Positions 26,105-33,846 of a stretch of DNA of 38,592 nt are shown here, one piece after another. Below the pieces are notes generated by a model. That model worked only from the letters and a program-made list of their open reading frames with translations, was not told the origin of the DNA and searched no databases. Within the stretch, counting starts at the first letter, position 1. Each line of letters starts with the position of its first letter. Origin of the DNA: Streptomyces sp. SID486 (GTDB lineage: Bacteria > Actinomycetota > Actinomycetes > Streptomycetales > Streptomycetaceae); assembly GCF_009865385.1 (NCBI RefSeq), contig NZ_WWJT01000002.1:1-38592 (forward strand). The letters are read 5' to 3'. The position numbers and the translations under genes were made by a program.

Positions 26105-26386
26105 TCATCGGCCGCTTCGACCGGAGCCCGCGGATTCCTCGGACCGGCCGGCGAGTGCACCGGGAGGCGTGTCGGTACGTGGTTCGTCACCGCCGTCGAG
26201 GGTGCGACCGGCGGTGCGATCGACGGGGGGACCGGTGTACCGGTCTTGCCTGACGCCTGTGATCTCCGGCAGGGCAAGCGGGTCCAGGCCGACCGCGGAG
26301 AACGCGACACAGGGGTCCAGTTCCTCCGGGAGGACGCCCAAGTGCTTCGTCAGGTGGTTGACGAGAGTGTCGTACATGGCTGACAT
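26105..26386 (-). CDS. Small acyl-carrier-protein-like ORF lacking the attachment serine (possible pseudogene)
   Basis: 93 residues. The first 50 (MYDTLVNHLTKHLGVLPEEL, then FSAVGLDPLALPEI) have the spacing of an acyl carrier domain, in which the DSL motif holds the phosphopantetheine serine. Here it reads DPL, so it could not be primed. The rest (GPPVDRTAGRTLDGGDEPRT and a Gly/Ser/Arg tail) does not look like helices III-IV of a carrier domain, suggesting frameshift or decay. Codon use is gene-like in the first half. The start is ATG 26386 or 26377, with a weak ribosome site. It may be a regulatory relic or a novel small protein; low certainty. Confidence 0.45.
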   Translation of the reverse strand: MSAMYDTLVNHLTKHLGVLPEELDPCVAFSAVGLDPLALPEITGVRQDRYTGPPVDRTAGRTLDGGDEPRTDTPPGALAGRSEESAGSGRSGR

Positions 26387-26491
26387 GGCCCACCACTATG
26401 GCCTTCGCGGCGGGGCCGGCACACAGAGCCACGCGGCGACCCGCCGCGTTCACCCCACCGGGCCCCGCCCCGTCACGACGTCCGGCCGGGG

Positions 26492-26986
26492 TCACCCCAC
26501 CCGGTGGCCGTTCTCCAGTTCCGCCGTGCCGGAGCCGTCGGCCAGGACGTCCAGGGCGGCCCGCACCCGGCCGCCGAGCGCGCCGGGCAGGTGGGCGGCG
26601 AGGTCGTCACGGGCGACCAGACGCCAGGACAGCAGTTCCTCCTCCTGCAGGCGGATGGCCTTCAGTTCGGCCTCGGTCAGCACACCCCCGTCGTAGAGGT
26701 AGGCGACCAGCGGCGGCCGGCCCGTGCCGTGCACCCAGTCGACCGCGAGCAGCCGGCCCGGCGGACGGTCGAGCCCGATCTCCTCCAGGGTTTCCCGGCG
26801 GGCGCCCTGACGCGGCGTCTCCCCGGTGTCGGACTCGACGGTCCCGCCCGGAAGCGCCCAGCCCTCGCGGTAGTTGGGCTCGACGAGCAGCACCCGCCCC
26901 TCGGCGTCCCGGAAGAGCGCGGCGGCACCGACGAGGACACGGGGCAGGCTCGCGATGTACGTGGCGAAGTCAGGAGCGGTGGTCAT
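26492..26986 (-). CDS. Nudix hydrolase
   Basis: 164 residues. The Nudix box runs from G47/G48 (WALPGGTVESDTGE) through E56 to R64-E65 and E68-E69-I-G (GARRETLEEIGL). Between the glycine and first glutamate there are two residues more than the GX5E consensus, so the loop is slightly longer. It cleaves a nucleoside diphosphate linked to some group; the substrate is not readable. The gene starts 28 bases after the ADP-ribosylglycohydrolase-family gene on the same strand, so ADP-ribose is an attractive guess. No signal peptide. Confidence 0.88.
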   Translation of the reverse strand: MTTAPDFATYIASLPRVLVGAAALFRDAEGRVLLVEPNYREGWALPGGTVESDTGETPRQGARRETLEEIGLDRPPGRLLAVDWVHGTGRPPLVAYLYDGGVLTEAELKAIRLQEEELLSWRLVARDDLAAHLPGALGGRVRAALDVLADGSGTAELENGHRVG

Positions 26987-27014
26987 GGGGGAAGGGTAAC
27001 CAGCCGGCCCGTTC

Positions 27015-28088
27015 CTAAGTCCCGGTCGCGGTCAGGCGCAGGGTGCGTTCGGCCAGCGCACTGATCCGTACGCCGTCGAAGCCGAACACCGCGCTGCGCA
27101 CCGTGTCCCGCAGCGGGTCCCGCCACCGGGCCGGGATGGCGTCCGCCCCCGTGCGGACGCCGGCCACCGAGCCGGCCGTCGCGCCGTTGGAGTCGGTGTC
27201 CAGCCCGCCGCGCACGGTCAGCGTGATGGTCCGGGTGAAGTCGCCGTCGCCGTACAGCAGCCCGGCGGTGAGGACGGCGGCGTTCGGGACGGTGTGGATC
27301 CAGCCGAGTCCGGCGGTCTCCCCGGACACCGTCGCCAGGGTCTCCTCCCAGGGCAGCCGGGCCTCGTGCAGGGTCACCACCCGCCGTACGGTCCTGGCCA
27401 GACGGCTGCTCGCGGGGACGACCGTGAGCGCGGTCTCCAGGGCGTCCCGGACGGTGGCGGCGGTGAAGGCCGCCGAGATCAGGGCGGCGGCCCACATGGC
27501 GCCGTAGACCCCGTTGCCGGTGTGCGAGAGCACCGCGTCCCGGCGGGCCAGGCCGGCGGCCCGGACGGGATCGCCGGGGCAGGTCCAGCCGTAGACGTCG
27601 GCGCGGATCAGCGCGCCGATCCACTCCTGGTAGGGGTTGTCGTATGTGGCCGTCAGCGGCGGTTTCATCCCGTTCGCCAGGTTCCGGTACGCGGCCCGCT
27701 CCGCCGTGAACGTCTGCAGGAACGGCAGCCTGAGCAGCCACAGGTCGCCCACCTGCTCGGTGCTGAAACCGAAGCCGTGGGTCTCCAGCAGGTGCAGGCC
27801 GAGGATGGCGTAGTCGATGTCGTCGTCCCGGCAGCTGCCGTGGATCCGGCCGCGCACGCAGCTGCGCCACTCCGGGCGCAGGACGGCGGCCTCGTCCGCG
27901 TCGGCGGGTTCGGGCAGGTAGTCGGTCAGCGGCAGGGCGGCGGCGCCGCGCAGATAGCGGTCGATGCGGTCGCGGGTCCACACCTCGCCCTGTTCGACCG
28001 GTTTGCCGAGCATGTTGCCCGCGATCCGGCCGAGCCAGCCGCCGTGGATGCGGTCGGCGAGGTCCGGTGCGGTGCGCTGGGTGTCCAT
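27015..28088 (-). CDS. ADP-ribosylglycohydrolase (DraG/ARH) family protein
   Basis: 357 residues, all-helical. Family motifs: DRIHGGWLGRIAGNMLGKPV at 12-31, the first metal cluster CRDDDIDYAILG (D88-D90, D92), and the second GGLDTDSNGATAGSVAGV (D297, D299). These coordinate the two Mg2+ ions in DraG/ARH enzymes, which remove ADP-ribose from arginine, serine or other acceptors. D-S in place of the usual D-T in the second cluster is a minor variation. The ATG at 28088 gives a family-typical N-terminus. Co-directional with the Nudix gene 28 bases downstream and divergent from glycerate kinase. The acceptor is unknown; some family members act on nucleosides or other glycosides. Confidence 0.88.
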   Translation of the reverse strand: MDTQRTAPDLADRIHGGWLGRIAGNMLGKPVEQGEVWTRDRIDRYLRGAAALPLTDYLPEPADADEAAVLRPEWRSCVRGRIHGSCRDDDIDYAILGLHLLETHGFGFSTEQVGDLWLLRLPFLQTFTAERAAYRNLANGMKPPLTATYDNPYQEWIGALIRADVYGWTCPGDPVRAAGLARRDAVLSHTGNGVYGAMWAAALISAAFTAATVRDALETALTVVPASSRLARTVRRVVTLHEARLPWEETLATVSGETAGLGWIHTVPNAAVLTAGLLYGDGDFTRTITLTVRGGLDTDSNGATAGSVAGVRTGADAIPARWRDPLRDTVRSAVFGFDGVRISALAERTLRLTATGT

Positions 28089-28238
28089 GGCAGGGGTGTA
28101 CCCGTTCCGCCCGGCCGGCTCCCGGCGGCTTTCCAGGGTTCGGGCGGGGCATGACGGCGGGGGTGTCCTGCGGTTATGGTCACAGCGGCGCGACTGGCCC
28201 TGACGTGCGCGGGGCCCGGAGAGCAAGGGGAAGACAAG

Positions 28239-29390
28239 GTGGCGGACGCTGCAGGGAACGAGACCCGTCGGGTGCTCATCGCCGCGGACAAGTTCAAGGG
28301 CTCGCTGACGGCCGTGCAGGTCGCCGAGCGGGTGACGGCCGGGCTGCGCCGGGTCGTGCCGGGCCTCCGGGTCGAGTCGCTGCCCGTGGCCGACGGCGGC
28401 GACGGCACGGTGGCCGCGGCGGTCGCGGCCGGCTTCGAGCGCCGTGAGGTCCGGGTCGCCGGACCGCTCGGCGAGGAGGTGACGGCCGCGTTCGCGCTGC
28501 GCGAGGGCACGGCGGTCGTGGAGATGGCGGAGGCGAGCGGCCTCCAGCTGCTGCCGGCCGGTGTCTTCGCCCCGCTCACGGCCTCGACGTACGGCTCGGG
28601 GGAGCTGCTGCGGGCCGCGCTGGACGCGGGCGCGCGGACGATCGTGTTCGGCGTCGGCGGCAGCGCCACGACGGACGGCGGCGCGGGCATGCTGGCCGCG
28701 CTGGGCGCCCGGTTCCTGACCGAGCGGGGTGAGCCGGTGTCCCCGGGCGGCGGCGGACTGGCCGAGCTGGCCCGTGCCGACCTCTCCGGCCTGGACCCCC
28801 GGCTGTCCTCGGTCGCGCTGGTGCTGGCCAGTGACGTCGACAACCCGCTGACCGGGCCGAAGGGCGCGCCGGCGGTGTACGGCCCGCAGAAGGGGGCCTC
28901 GGCGGACGACGTGGCGGCGCTGGACGCCGCGCTGGCCCACTTCGCGAAGGTGCTGGAGGCGGAGGCCGGGCCGCGGGCGGCCGAGTACGCGGTGTCTCCG
29001 GGCGCGGGCGCGGCCGGCGGCATCGGCTACGGCGCCCTCCTGCTCGGCGCGCGCTTCCGTCCCGGCATCGAGGTGATGCTGGACGCGCTGGGCTTCGCAC
29101 CGGCCCTGGAGCGGGCCTCCCTGGTCATCACGGGGGAGGGGTCGCTGGACGAGCAGACGCTGCACGGGAAGGCGCCGGCGGGCGTCGCCGCGGCGGCCCG
29201 GGCCGCGGGCAGGCCGGTGGTCGCGGTGTGCGGGCGGCTGGCGCTGGAGGAGGAGGCGCTGCGCGGTGCGGGGATCGGGCGCGCGTACCCGCTGACGTCC
29301 GTCGAGCCCGACGTCGCCAGGTGCATCGCGGACGCCGGACCGATTCTCGAGCGGGTCGCCGCCCGGATCGCCGAGGAGCACCTGAGCTGA
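28239..29390 (+). CDS. Glycerate kinase (GlxK family)
   Basis: 383 residues from the GTG at 28239, preceded by AAGGGGAAGAC. Signature stretches: VLIAADKFKGSLTAVQVAER, ESLPVADGGDGTVAA, IVFGVGGSATTDGGAGMLAA, LASDVDNPLTGPKGAPAVYG and ITGEGSLDEQTLHGKAP. It phosphorylates glycerate with ATP (2-glycerate for GlxK) in glyoxylate or serine catabolism. It is a single-gene unit, divergent from the ADP-ribosylglycohydrolase gene (150-base shared gap) and closed by a strong hairpin. Glyoxylate made by malyl-CoA cleavage 4 kb away could feed it, but nothing shows co-regulation. Confidence 0.92.
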   Translation: MADAAGNETRRVLIAADKFKGSLTAVQVAERVTAGLRRVVPGLRVESLPVADGGDGTVAAAVAAGFERREVRVAGPLGEEVTAAFALREGTAVVEMAEASGLQLLPAGVFAPLTASTYGSGELLRAALDAGARTIVFGVGGSATTDGGAGMLAALGARFLTERGEPVSPGGGGLAELARADLSGLDPRLSSVALVLASDVDNPLTGPKGAPAVYGPQKGASADDVAALDAALAHFAKVLEAEAGPRAAEYAVSPGAGAAGGIGYGALLLGARFRPGIEVMLDALGFAPALERASLVITGEGSLDEQTLHGKAPAGVAAAARAAGRPVVAVCGRLALEEEALRGAGIGRAYPLTSVEPDVARCIADAGPILERVAARIAEEHLS

Positions 29391-29423
29391 GTCCCGGGGC
29401 GGCCCCGGCGGCGGCCGCACGCG

Positions 29424-29460
29424 CGAGGGCCCCCTACCCGGCACGGGTAGGGGGCCCTCG
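29424..29460. terminator. Bidirectional terminator hairpin
   Basis: CGAGGGCCCCCTACCC (29424-29439) pairs perfectly with GGGTAGGGGGCCCTCG (29445-29460) over a GGCAC loop. It sits between the convergent glycerate kinase and phosphatidylserine synthase genes. The plus strand continues TCGTT. Confidence 0.85.
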
Positions 29461-29480
29461 TCGTTCCGGCGGGCGCCGGG

Positions 29481-30335
29481 CTACGGCAGCTGCGCCGCCC
29501 GCGCCTCGCGGCGGTTGTCGCGGAAGTTGTTCACCCGTCGGGCGGTGGCGAACAGCGGGATCACCGCGCCCATCACCAGCTGCAGCGCGCAGCCGGTCTG
29601 GAGCAGCAGCTGACCGCTGGGCGCGTCGAAGGCCCAGGCGGCCAGGAGGCCCATGGACAGGACGATCCAGCCGAGCATGGCGCCCGCGAGGCGGCCCCGC
29701 GGCTTCGGGTACTCCACCCGGCTCACCATCAGCCAGGCCGTCCCCAGGATCGCCAGCAGCGTCGCCACGAACGGCAGCTCCAGCAGCACGATCGAGACGA
29801 CCGTCAGCGCGCCGAACGGCGAGGGCATGCCCTGGAACATGCCGTCCTTCAACGTCACGCAGCTGAAGCGGGCCAGTCTCAGCACCACCGCCAGCAGGAC
29901 CACGATCGCGCCCACCGCGGCCACCCGCTGGTGCGCGTCGTCCGCGACCATGCCGTAGACGAGGACGAAGTACGCGGGCGCGAGGCCGAAGCTGATGAGG
30001 TCCGAGAGGTTGTCCAGCTCGGCTCCCATGGGGGAGGAGCGCAGCTTCCTCGCCACCAGCCCGTCACACAGGTCGAACACGGCCGCGCAGAGCATCAGGA
30101 TGACCGCCGTGGCCGCGCTGTGGCGGGCCATGCCGGACTCCTGGCTGCCGGTGAGGTGCGGGATCAGGATGCCGGTCGTGGTGAAGTACACGGCCATGAA
30201 CCCGCACGTGGCGTTGCCCAGCGTGAGCGTGTCCGCTATCGACAGGCGGAGAGAAAGAGGCATCTCCTCCTCGTCGTCCACGTCGTCGGCCTCGGGCACC
30301 CAGCCGGCCTGGGTCTCCGGATCAATCACGGTCAA
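29481..30335 (-). CDS. pssA: CDP-diacylglycerol-serine O-phosphatidyltransferase
   Basis: 284 residues, an integral membrane enzyme with about eight hydrophobic segments after a 30-residue acidic N-terminus (EADDVDDEEEM). The CDP-alcohol phosphotransferase signature runs D88-x-x-D91-G, A95-R96, G104, D108, D112 (FDLCDGLVARKL, GAELDNLSDLISFG). It joins serine to CDP-diacylglycerol to make phosphatidylserine, which the upstream decarboxylase converts to phosphatidylethanolamine. Its start overlaps the end of psd by 14 bases, so translation is coupled. The length is normal for Streptomyces. Confidence 0.93.
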   Translation of the reverse strand: MTVIDPETQAGWVPEADDVDDEEEMPLSLRLSIADTLTLGNATCGFMAVYFTTTGILIPHLTGSQESGMARHSAATAVILMLCAAVFDLCDGLVARKLRSSPMGAELDNLSDLISFGLAPAYFVLVYGMVADDAHQRVAAVGAIVVLLAVVLRLARFSCVTLKDGMFQGMPSPFGALTVVSIVLLELPFVATLLAILGTAWLMVSRVEYPKPRGRLAGAMLGWIVLSMGLLAAWAFDAPSGQLLLQTGCALQLVMGAVIPLFATARRVNNFRDNRREARAAQLP

Positions 30336-30978
30336 TGCGAGTCACCCCAGCCACGGTCTTCTGACCGACCTCGACCGCGACCTCCACGCCCTCGGGCAGG
30401 TAGAGGTCGACGCGCGAGCCGAAGCGGATCAGACCGACCCGGTCGCCCTGCTCGACCTTCGTGCCCTGCGGGATGTAGGGCACGATACGGCGGGCCACCG
30501 CGCCGGCGATCTGGATCATCTCGATGTCGCCGAGTTCGGTGTCGAAATGCCAGACTACGCGCTCGTTGTTCTCGCTCTCCTTGTTGAAAGCCGGAACAAA
30601 GCCGCCGGGCACGTGCTCGACCGACGTCACCGTGCCCGCGAGGGGCGCGCGGTTGACGTGGACGTTGAGCGGGCTCATGAAGATGGCGACGCGGGTGCGC
30701 CCGTCCTTCCACGGCATGATGCTCTGCACCACGCCGTCGGCGGGCGAGATGACCCGGCCCGGGGCGATCTCGCGCTCGGGGTCGCGGAAGAACCACAGCA
30801 TGCCCGCCGCGAGCGCGGTGGCGGGCACGGCGACGGCCTTGGCCGCGCCGGAACGGCGGGCGCGGGCCAGGCTGAGGGCTGCGGTGGCGACGGTCGGGAG
30901 AAGCCACGGCGATGCTCCGCGCGCGAGGCGTGCGCCTACCAGGCTGTCGCGGTGTGCAGAGGTTTGGCTGTGGGGCAT
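30322..30978 (-). CDS. psd: Phosphatidylserine decarboxylase (short, archaeal-type)
   Basis: 218 residues from ATG 30978 (GAAGGTC 7 bases upstream). Self-cleavage to form the pyruvoyl group is predicted between G187 and S188 in GLIRFGSRVDLYLP. Other family stretches: WFFRDPEREIAPG, ISPADGVVQSI, FMSPLNVHVNRAPLAG. One hydrophobic region (about 45-64) anchors it in the membrane. It makes phosphatidylethanolamine from the PssA product; the two genes overlap. A patch near FVPAFNKESENNERVVWHFD uses several A/T-ending codons uncommon in the surrounding sequence. A promoter candidate lies about 60-90 bases upstream. Confidence 0.93.
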   Translation of the reverse strand: MPHSQTSAHRDSLVGARLARGASPWLLPTVATAALSLARARRSGAAKAVAVPATALAAGMLWFFRDPEREIAPGRVISPADGVVQSIMPWKDGRTRVAIFMSPLNVHVNRAPLAGTVTSVEHVPGGFVPAFNKESENNERVVWHFDTELGDIEMIQIAGAVARRIVPYIPQGTKVEQGDRVGLIRFGSRVDLYLPEGVEVAVEVGQKTVAGVTRIDRD

Positions 30979-31036
30979 GGATGACCTTCGTAGCGGATGA
31001 TGCCGCGCTCTGACGGGGGACGGCGGCTTTCCCGGG

Positions 31037-31067
31037 ATCGTACCGTTCGCGGGCCACAACTGGGCAA
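31037..31067 (-). promoter_or_regulatory. Possible psd-pssA promoter
   Basis: On the minus strand, TTGCCC (31062-31067) and TACGAT (31037-31042) are separated by 19 bases, 59 bases upstream of the psd ATG and downstream of the terminator of the preceding operon. The -10 is good; the spacer is one or two bases long. Confidence 0.4.
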
Positions 31068-31100
31068 GCCAGGAAGCCGAGTCGGCGGCCGAAGACCGCC

Positions 31101-31139
31101 TACGGGGTGTGATCTTCTTCTCGAAGAAAACACCCCGTA
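31101..31139 (-). terminator. Terminator hairpin after the ethylmalonyl-CoA operon
   Basis: TACGGGGTGT (31101-31110) pairs with ACACCCCGTA (31130-31139), and inside it TTCTTC (31115-31120) pairs with GAAGAA (31123-31128), giving a long stem with a small bulge. It starts 10 bases beyond the stop of the acyl-CoA dehydrogenase. A smaller GGCGG/CCGCC stem (31084-31100) follows. Confidence 0.75.
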
Positions 31140-31148
31140 TCCGGACAA

Positions 31149-32354
31149 TCAGCCCTGGAATCGATACTCTTCGAGCAGCCTGCGCCCGATGATCATTTTC
31201 TGGATCTCGGCGGTACCTTCACCGATGAGCAGCATCGGGGCCTCCCGGTAGAGGCGCTCGATCTCGTACTCCTTGGAGAAGCCGTAGCCGCCGTGGATCC
31301 GGAAGGCATCCTCCACGACCTCCTTGCAGTACTCGGAGGCGAGGTACTTCGCCATCCCTGCCTCAAGGTCGTTTCGCTCCCCGGAGTCCTTTTTGCGTGC
31401 CGCGTTGACCATCATCGCATGCGCGGCCTCGACCTTGGTGGCCATCTCCGCGAGCTTGAACTGGATGGCCTGGTGCTGGGCGATCGCCTTGCCGAAGGTG
31501 TGCCGCTGCTGGGCGTAGCGGACGCCCAGCTCGAAGGCGCGCTGGGCGACGCCGCAGCCGCGTGCCGCCACATTGACGCGGCCGACCTCCACGCCGTCCA
31601 TCATTTGGTAAAAACCTCGGCCGGTGACCCCGCCGAGCACCCGATCGGCCGGAACCCGCAGGCCGTCCATGATCAGCTCGGTGGTGTCGACGCCCTTGTA
31701 GCCCATCTTGTCGATCTTGCCGGGGATGGTGAGGCCCGGGCGGACCTCGCCGAAGCCCGGCTCCTTCTCGACCAGGAAGGTCGTCATCGACTTGTGGGGC
31801 GCCGTGCCCTCGGGGTGTCCTTCGTCACTTCGGACGAGGACGGCCACGAGCGAGGACGTGCCGCCGTTCGTCAGCCACATCTTCTGGCCGTTCAGGACGT
31901 AGTCGTCGCCGTCCTTGACCGCCTTGGACGTGATGGCCGACACATCGGAGCCCAGGGCCGGCTCCGACATCGAGAAGGCGCCGCGGATGTCGCCGGCGGC
32001 CATCCTCGGCAGGAAGTGGTCCTTCTGCTCCTGTGTGCCGTGCTGCTTGAGCATGTACGCGACGATGAAGTGCGTGTTGATGATCCCGGACACCGACATC
32101 CAGCCCCGGGCGATCTCCTCCACGCACAGTGCGTAGGTGAGCAGCGACTCGCCCAGGCCCCCGTACTCCTCGGGGATCATCAGGCCGAACAGGCCGAGCT
32201 CCTTCAGGCCGTCCACGATCGCCTGCGGGTACTCGTCGCGGTGCTCCAGCTCGGTCGCGACCGGGATGATCTCTTTGTCGACAAAGTCCCGAACGGTGGA
32301 GAGGATCTCCTGCTGGACGTCGGTCAGACCGGCGGTCTGGGCGAGGCGCGCCAT
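31149..32354 (-). CDS. Acyl-CoA dehydrogenase, probable methylsuccinyl-CoA dehydrogenase
   Basis: 401 residues from ATG 32354, overlapping the MaoC stop by one base (TGATG). FAD-dependent acyl-CoA dehydrogenase features: GAFSMSEPALGSDVSAITSK and QKMWLTNGG, and the C-terminal catalytic glutamate E379 in LLIGEGTAEIQKMIIGRR. As the last gene of the ccr cluster its expected reaction is methylsuccinyl-CoA to mesaconyl-CoA. It is shorter than the roughly 550-residue proteobacterial Mcd, lacking that N-terminal extension, so assignment rests on context. Three patches use codons rare here (AAA AAG near 31390, TTT TAC CAA near 31608, TTT GTC GAC AAA near 32280). Confidence 0.88.
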   Translation of the reverse strand: MARLAQTAGLTDVQQEILSTVRDFVDKEIIPVATELEHRDEYPQAIVDGLKELGLFGLMIPEEYGGLGESLLTYALCVEEIARGWMSVSGIINTHFIVAYMLKQHGTQEQKDHFLPRMAAGDIRGAFSMSEPALGSDVSAITSKAVKDGDDYVLNGQKMWLTNGGTSSLVAVLVRSDEGHPEGTAPHKSMTTFLVEKEPGFGEVRPGLTIPGKIDKMGYKGVDTTELIMDGLRVPADRVLGGVTGRGFYQMMDGVEVGRVNVAARGCGVAQRAFELGVRYAQQRHTFGKAIAQHQAIQFKLAEMATKVEAAHAMMVNAARKKDSGERNDLEAGMAKYLASEYCKEVVEDAFRIHGGYGFSKEYEIERLYREAPMLLIGEGTAEIQKMIIGRRLLEEYRFQG

Positions 32355-32878
32355 CACTTCTCCGTCTTCTCCGTGGGGGCGTTCAGTTCCGGGCGGCCCG
32401 GCTGCTCGCCACCGCGTTCCTTGATGTAGGTCTCGGTGGGCACCATCACCTTGCGGCGGAAGACGCACACCAGGGTGCCGTCCTGCTTGTAGCCCTTGGT
32501 CTCGACGTGGACGATCCCGCGGTCGTTCTTCGACTTCGACGGCCACTTGTCGAGCACGGTCGTCTCGCCGTAGATCGTGTCGCCGTGGAAGGTCGGCGCC
32601 ACGTGCCGGAGCGACTCGATCTCCAGGTTGGCGATCGCCTTGCCGGAGACGTCCGGGACGGACATGCCGAGCAGCAGCGAGTAGACGTAGTTCCCGACGA
32701 CGACGTTCTTGCCGAAGTCCGTCGTCCGCTCCGCGTAGTTGCTGTCCATGTGGAGCGGGTGGTGGTTCATGGTGAGGAGACAGAACAGGTGGTCGTCGTA
32801 CTCGGTGACCGTCTTGCCCGGCCAGTGCTTGTACGTCGCCCCGACCTCGAACTCCTCGTAGGTGCGTCCGAACTGCAT
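32354..32878 (-). CDS. MaoC-family dehydratase, probable mesaconyl-CoA hydratase
   Basis: 174 residues forming one hot-dog domain. The hydratase motif appears as MNHHPLHMDSNYAERT (N38, P41, H43, D45), followed by VVVGNYVYSLLLGMSVPDVS, as in R-specific enoyl-CoA hydratases. In this cluster it should hydrate mesaconyl-CoA to beta-methylmalyl-CoA, the substrate of the neighbouring CitE-like lyase. Proteobacterial Mch enzymes are about twice as long (two hot-dog domains), so this would be a single-domain form acting as a dimer. Its ATG at 32878 lies 5 bases after the lyase stop, and its TGA overlaps the dehydrogenase start. Confidence 0.87.
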   Translation of the reverse strand: MQFGRTYEEFEVGATYKHWPGKTVTEYDDHLFCLLTMNHHPLHMDSNYAERTTDFGKNVVVGNYVYSLLLGMSVPDVSGKAIANLEIESLRHVAPTFHGDTIYGETTVLDKWPSKSKNDRGIVHVETKGYKQDGTLVCVFRRKVMVPTETYIKERGGEQPGRPELNAPTEKTEK

Positions 32879-32883
32879 CGCGC

Positions 32884-33846
32884 TCAGGCCTCCGGGATCT
32901 CGAACTTCGACGTGCGCTGCATGCCGGCGGCCCGGCCCTTGCCGGAGATGACCAGGGCCATCTTGCGGCTGGCCTCGTCGATCATCTCGTCGCCGAGCAT
33001 CGCGGAGCCCTTCTTGCCGCCCGCCTCGGACGTGTAGTAGTCGTACGCGTCCAGGATCAGCTCGGCGTGGTCGTAGTCCTCCTGCGACGGCGAGAAGATC
33101 TCGTTGGACGCCTCGACCTGGCCCGGGTGCAGTACCCACTTGCCGTCGAAGCCGAGCGCGGCGGCGCGCTGCGCGACCGCGCGGTAGCCCTCGACGTTGC
33201 GGATCTGCAGGTAGGGGCCGTCGATCGCCTGGAGGTTGTTGGCGCGGGCGGCCATCAGGATCTTCATCAGGATGTAGTGGTAGGCGTCCGCCGGGTAGCC
33301 GGGCGGCTGCTCACCCACGACCAGCGACTTCATGTTGATGGACGCCATGAAGTCGGCCGGCCCGAAGATGATCGTCTCGACGCGCGGCGAGGCCTGCGCG
33401 ATCTCGTTGACGTTGTTCAGGCCCTGCGCGTTCTCGATCTGCGCCTCGATGCCGATCTTGCCGACCTCGAAGCCCATGGTCTTCTCGATCTGGGTCAGCA
33501 GCAGGTCCAGGGCGACGACCTGCTGGGCCGTCTGCACCTTCGGCAGCATGATGCAGTCGAGGTTCTGGCCGGCGCCCTCGACCACCGTGACGACGTCCCG
33601 GTACGTCCACTCGGTCGTCCAGTCGTTGACGCGGACGACGCGCGTCTTGCCCGTCCAGTCGCCCTCGTTGAGGAACTTGACGATGGTGTGCCGCGCCTCG
33701 GGCTTGGCGAGCGGCGCGCACGCGTCCTCCAGGTCCAGGAAGACCTGGTCCGCCGGGAGGCCCTGCGCCTTCTCCAGGAAGCGCGGGTTGCTGCCCGGTA
33801 CGGCCAGGCAGGAGCGCCGCGGGCGAAGGCGGTTGACGGTCGTCAT
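32884..33846 (-). CDS. HpcH/HpaI-CitE family lyase, probable malyl-CoA / beta-methylmalyl-CoA lyase
   Basis: 320 residues. CitE-superfamily TIM-barrel features: SCLAVPGSNPRFLEKAQGLP, VFLDLEDACAPLAKPEARHT, R72 in VVRVNDW, E138 in IEAQIENAQGLNNV and D165 in IFGPADFMASINM; E138 and D165 are the usual Mg2+ ligands. Expected reaction: beta-methylmalyl-CoA to glyoxylate and propionyl-CoA, and possibly malyl-CoA to acetyl-CoA and glyoxylate. The ATG overlaps the mutase stop (ATGA, 33843-33846), indicating coupling. True citrate lyase is unlikely, because alpha and gamma subunit genes are absent. Confidence 0.9.
   Translation of the reverse strand: MTTVNRLRPRRSCLAVPGSNPRFLEKAQGLPADQVFLDLEDACAPLAKPEARHTIVKFLNEGDWTGKTRVVRVNDWTTEWTYRDVVTVVEGAGQNLDCIMLPKVQTAQQVVALDLLLTQIEKTMGFEVGKIGIEAQIENAQGLNNVNEIAQASPRVETIIFGPADFMASINMKSLVVGEQPPGYPADAYHYILMKILMAARANNLQAIDGPYLQIRNVEGYRAVAQRAAALGFDGKWVLHPGQVEASNEIFSPSQEDYDHAELILDAYDYYTSEAGGKKGSAMLGDEMIDEASRKMALVISGKGRAAGMQRTSKFEIPEA

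Noticed and set aside
31293..32429. 378-residue plus-strand frame opposite the acyl-CoA dehydrogenase
   Set aside because: It is antisense to a gene with a clear FAD site and catalytic glutamate; no motif and no plausible ribosome binding context.
32884..33846. Citrate lyase beta subunit
   Set aside because: No alpha, gamma or accessory citrate lyase genes are present, and the overlap with the mutase and MaoC genes fits a malyl-CoA lyase role.
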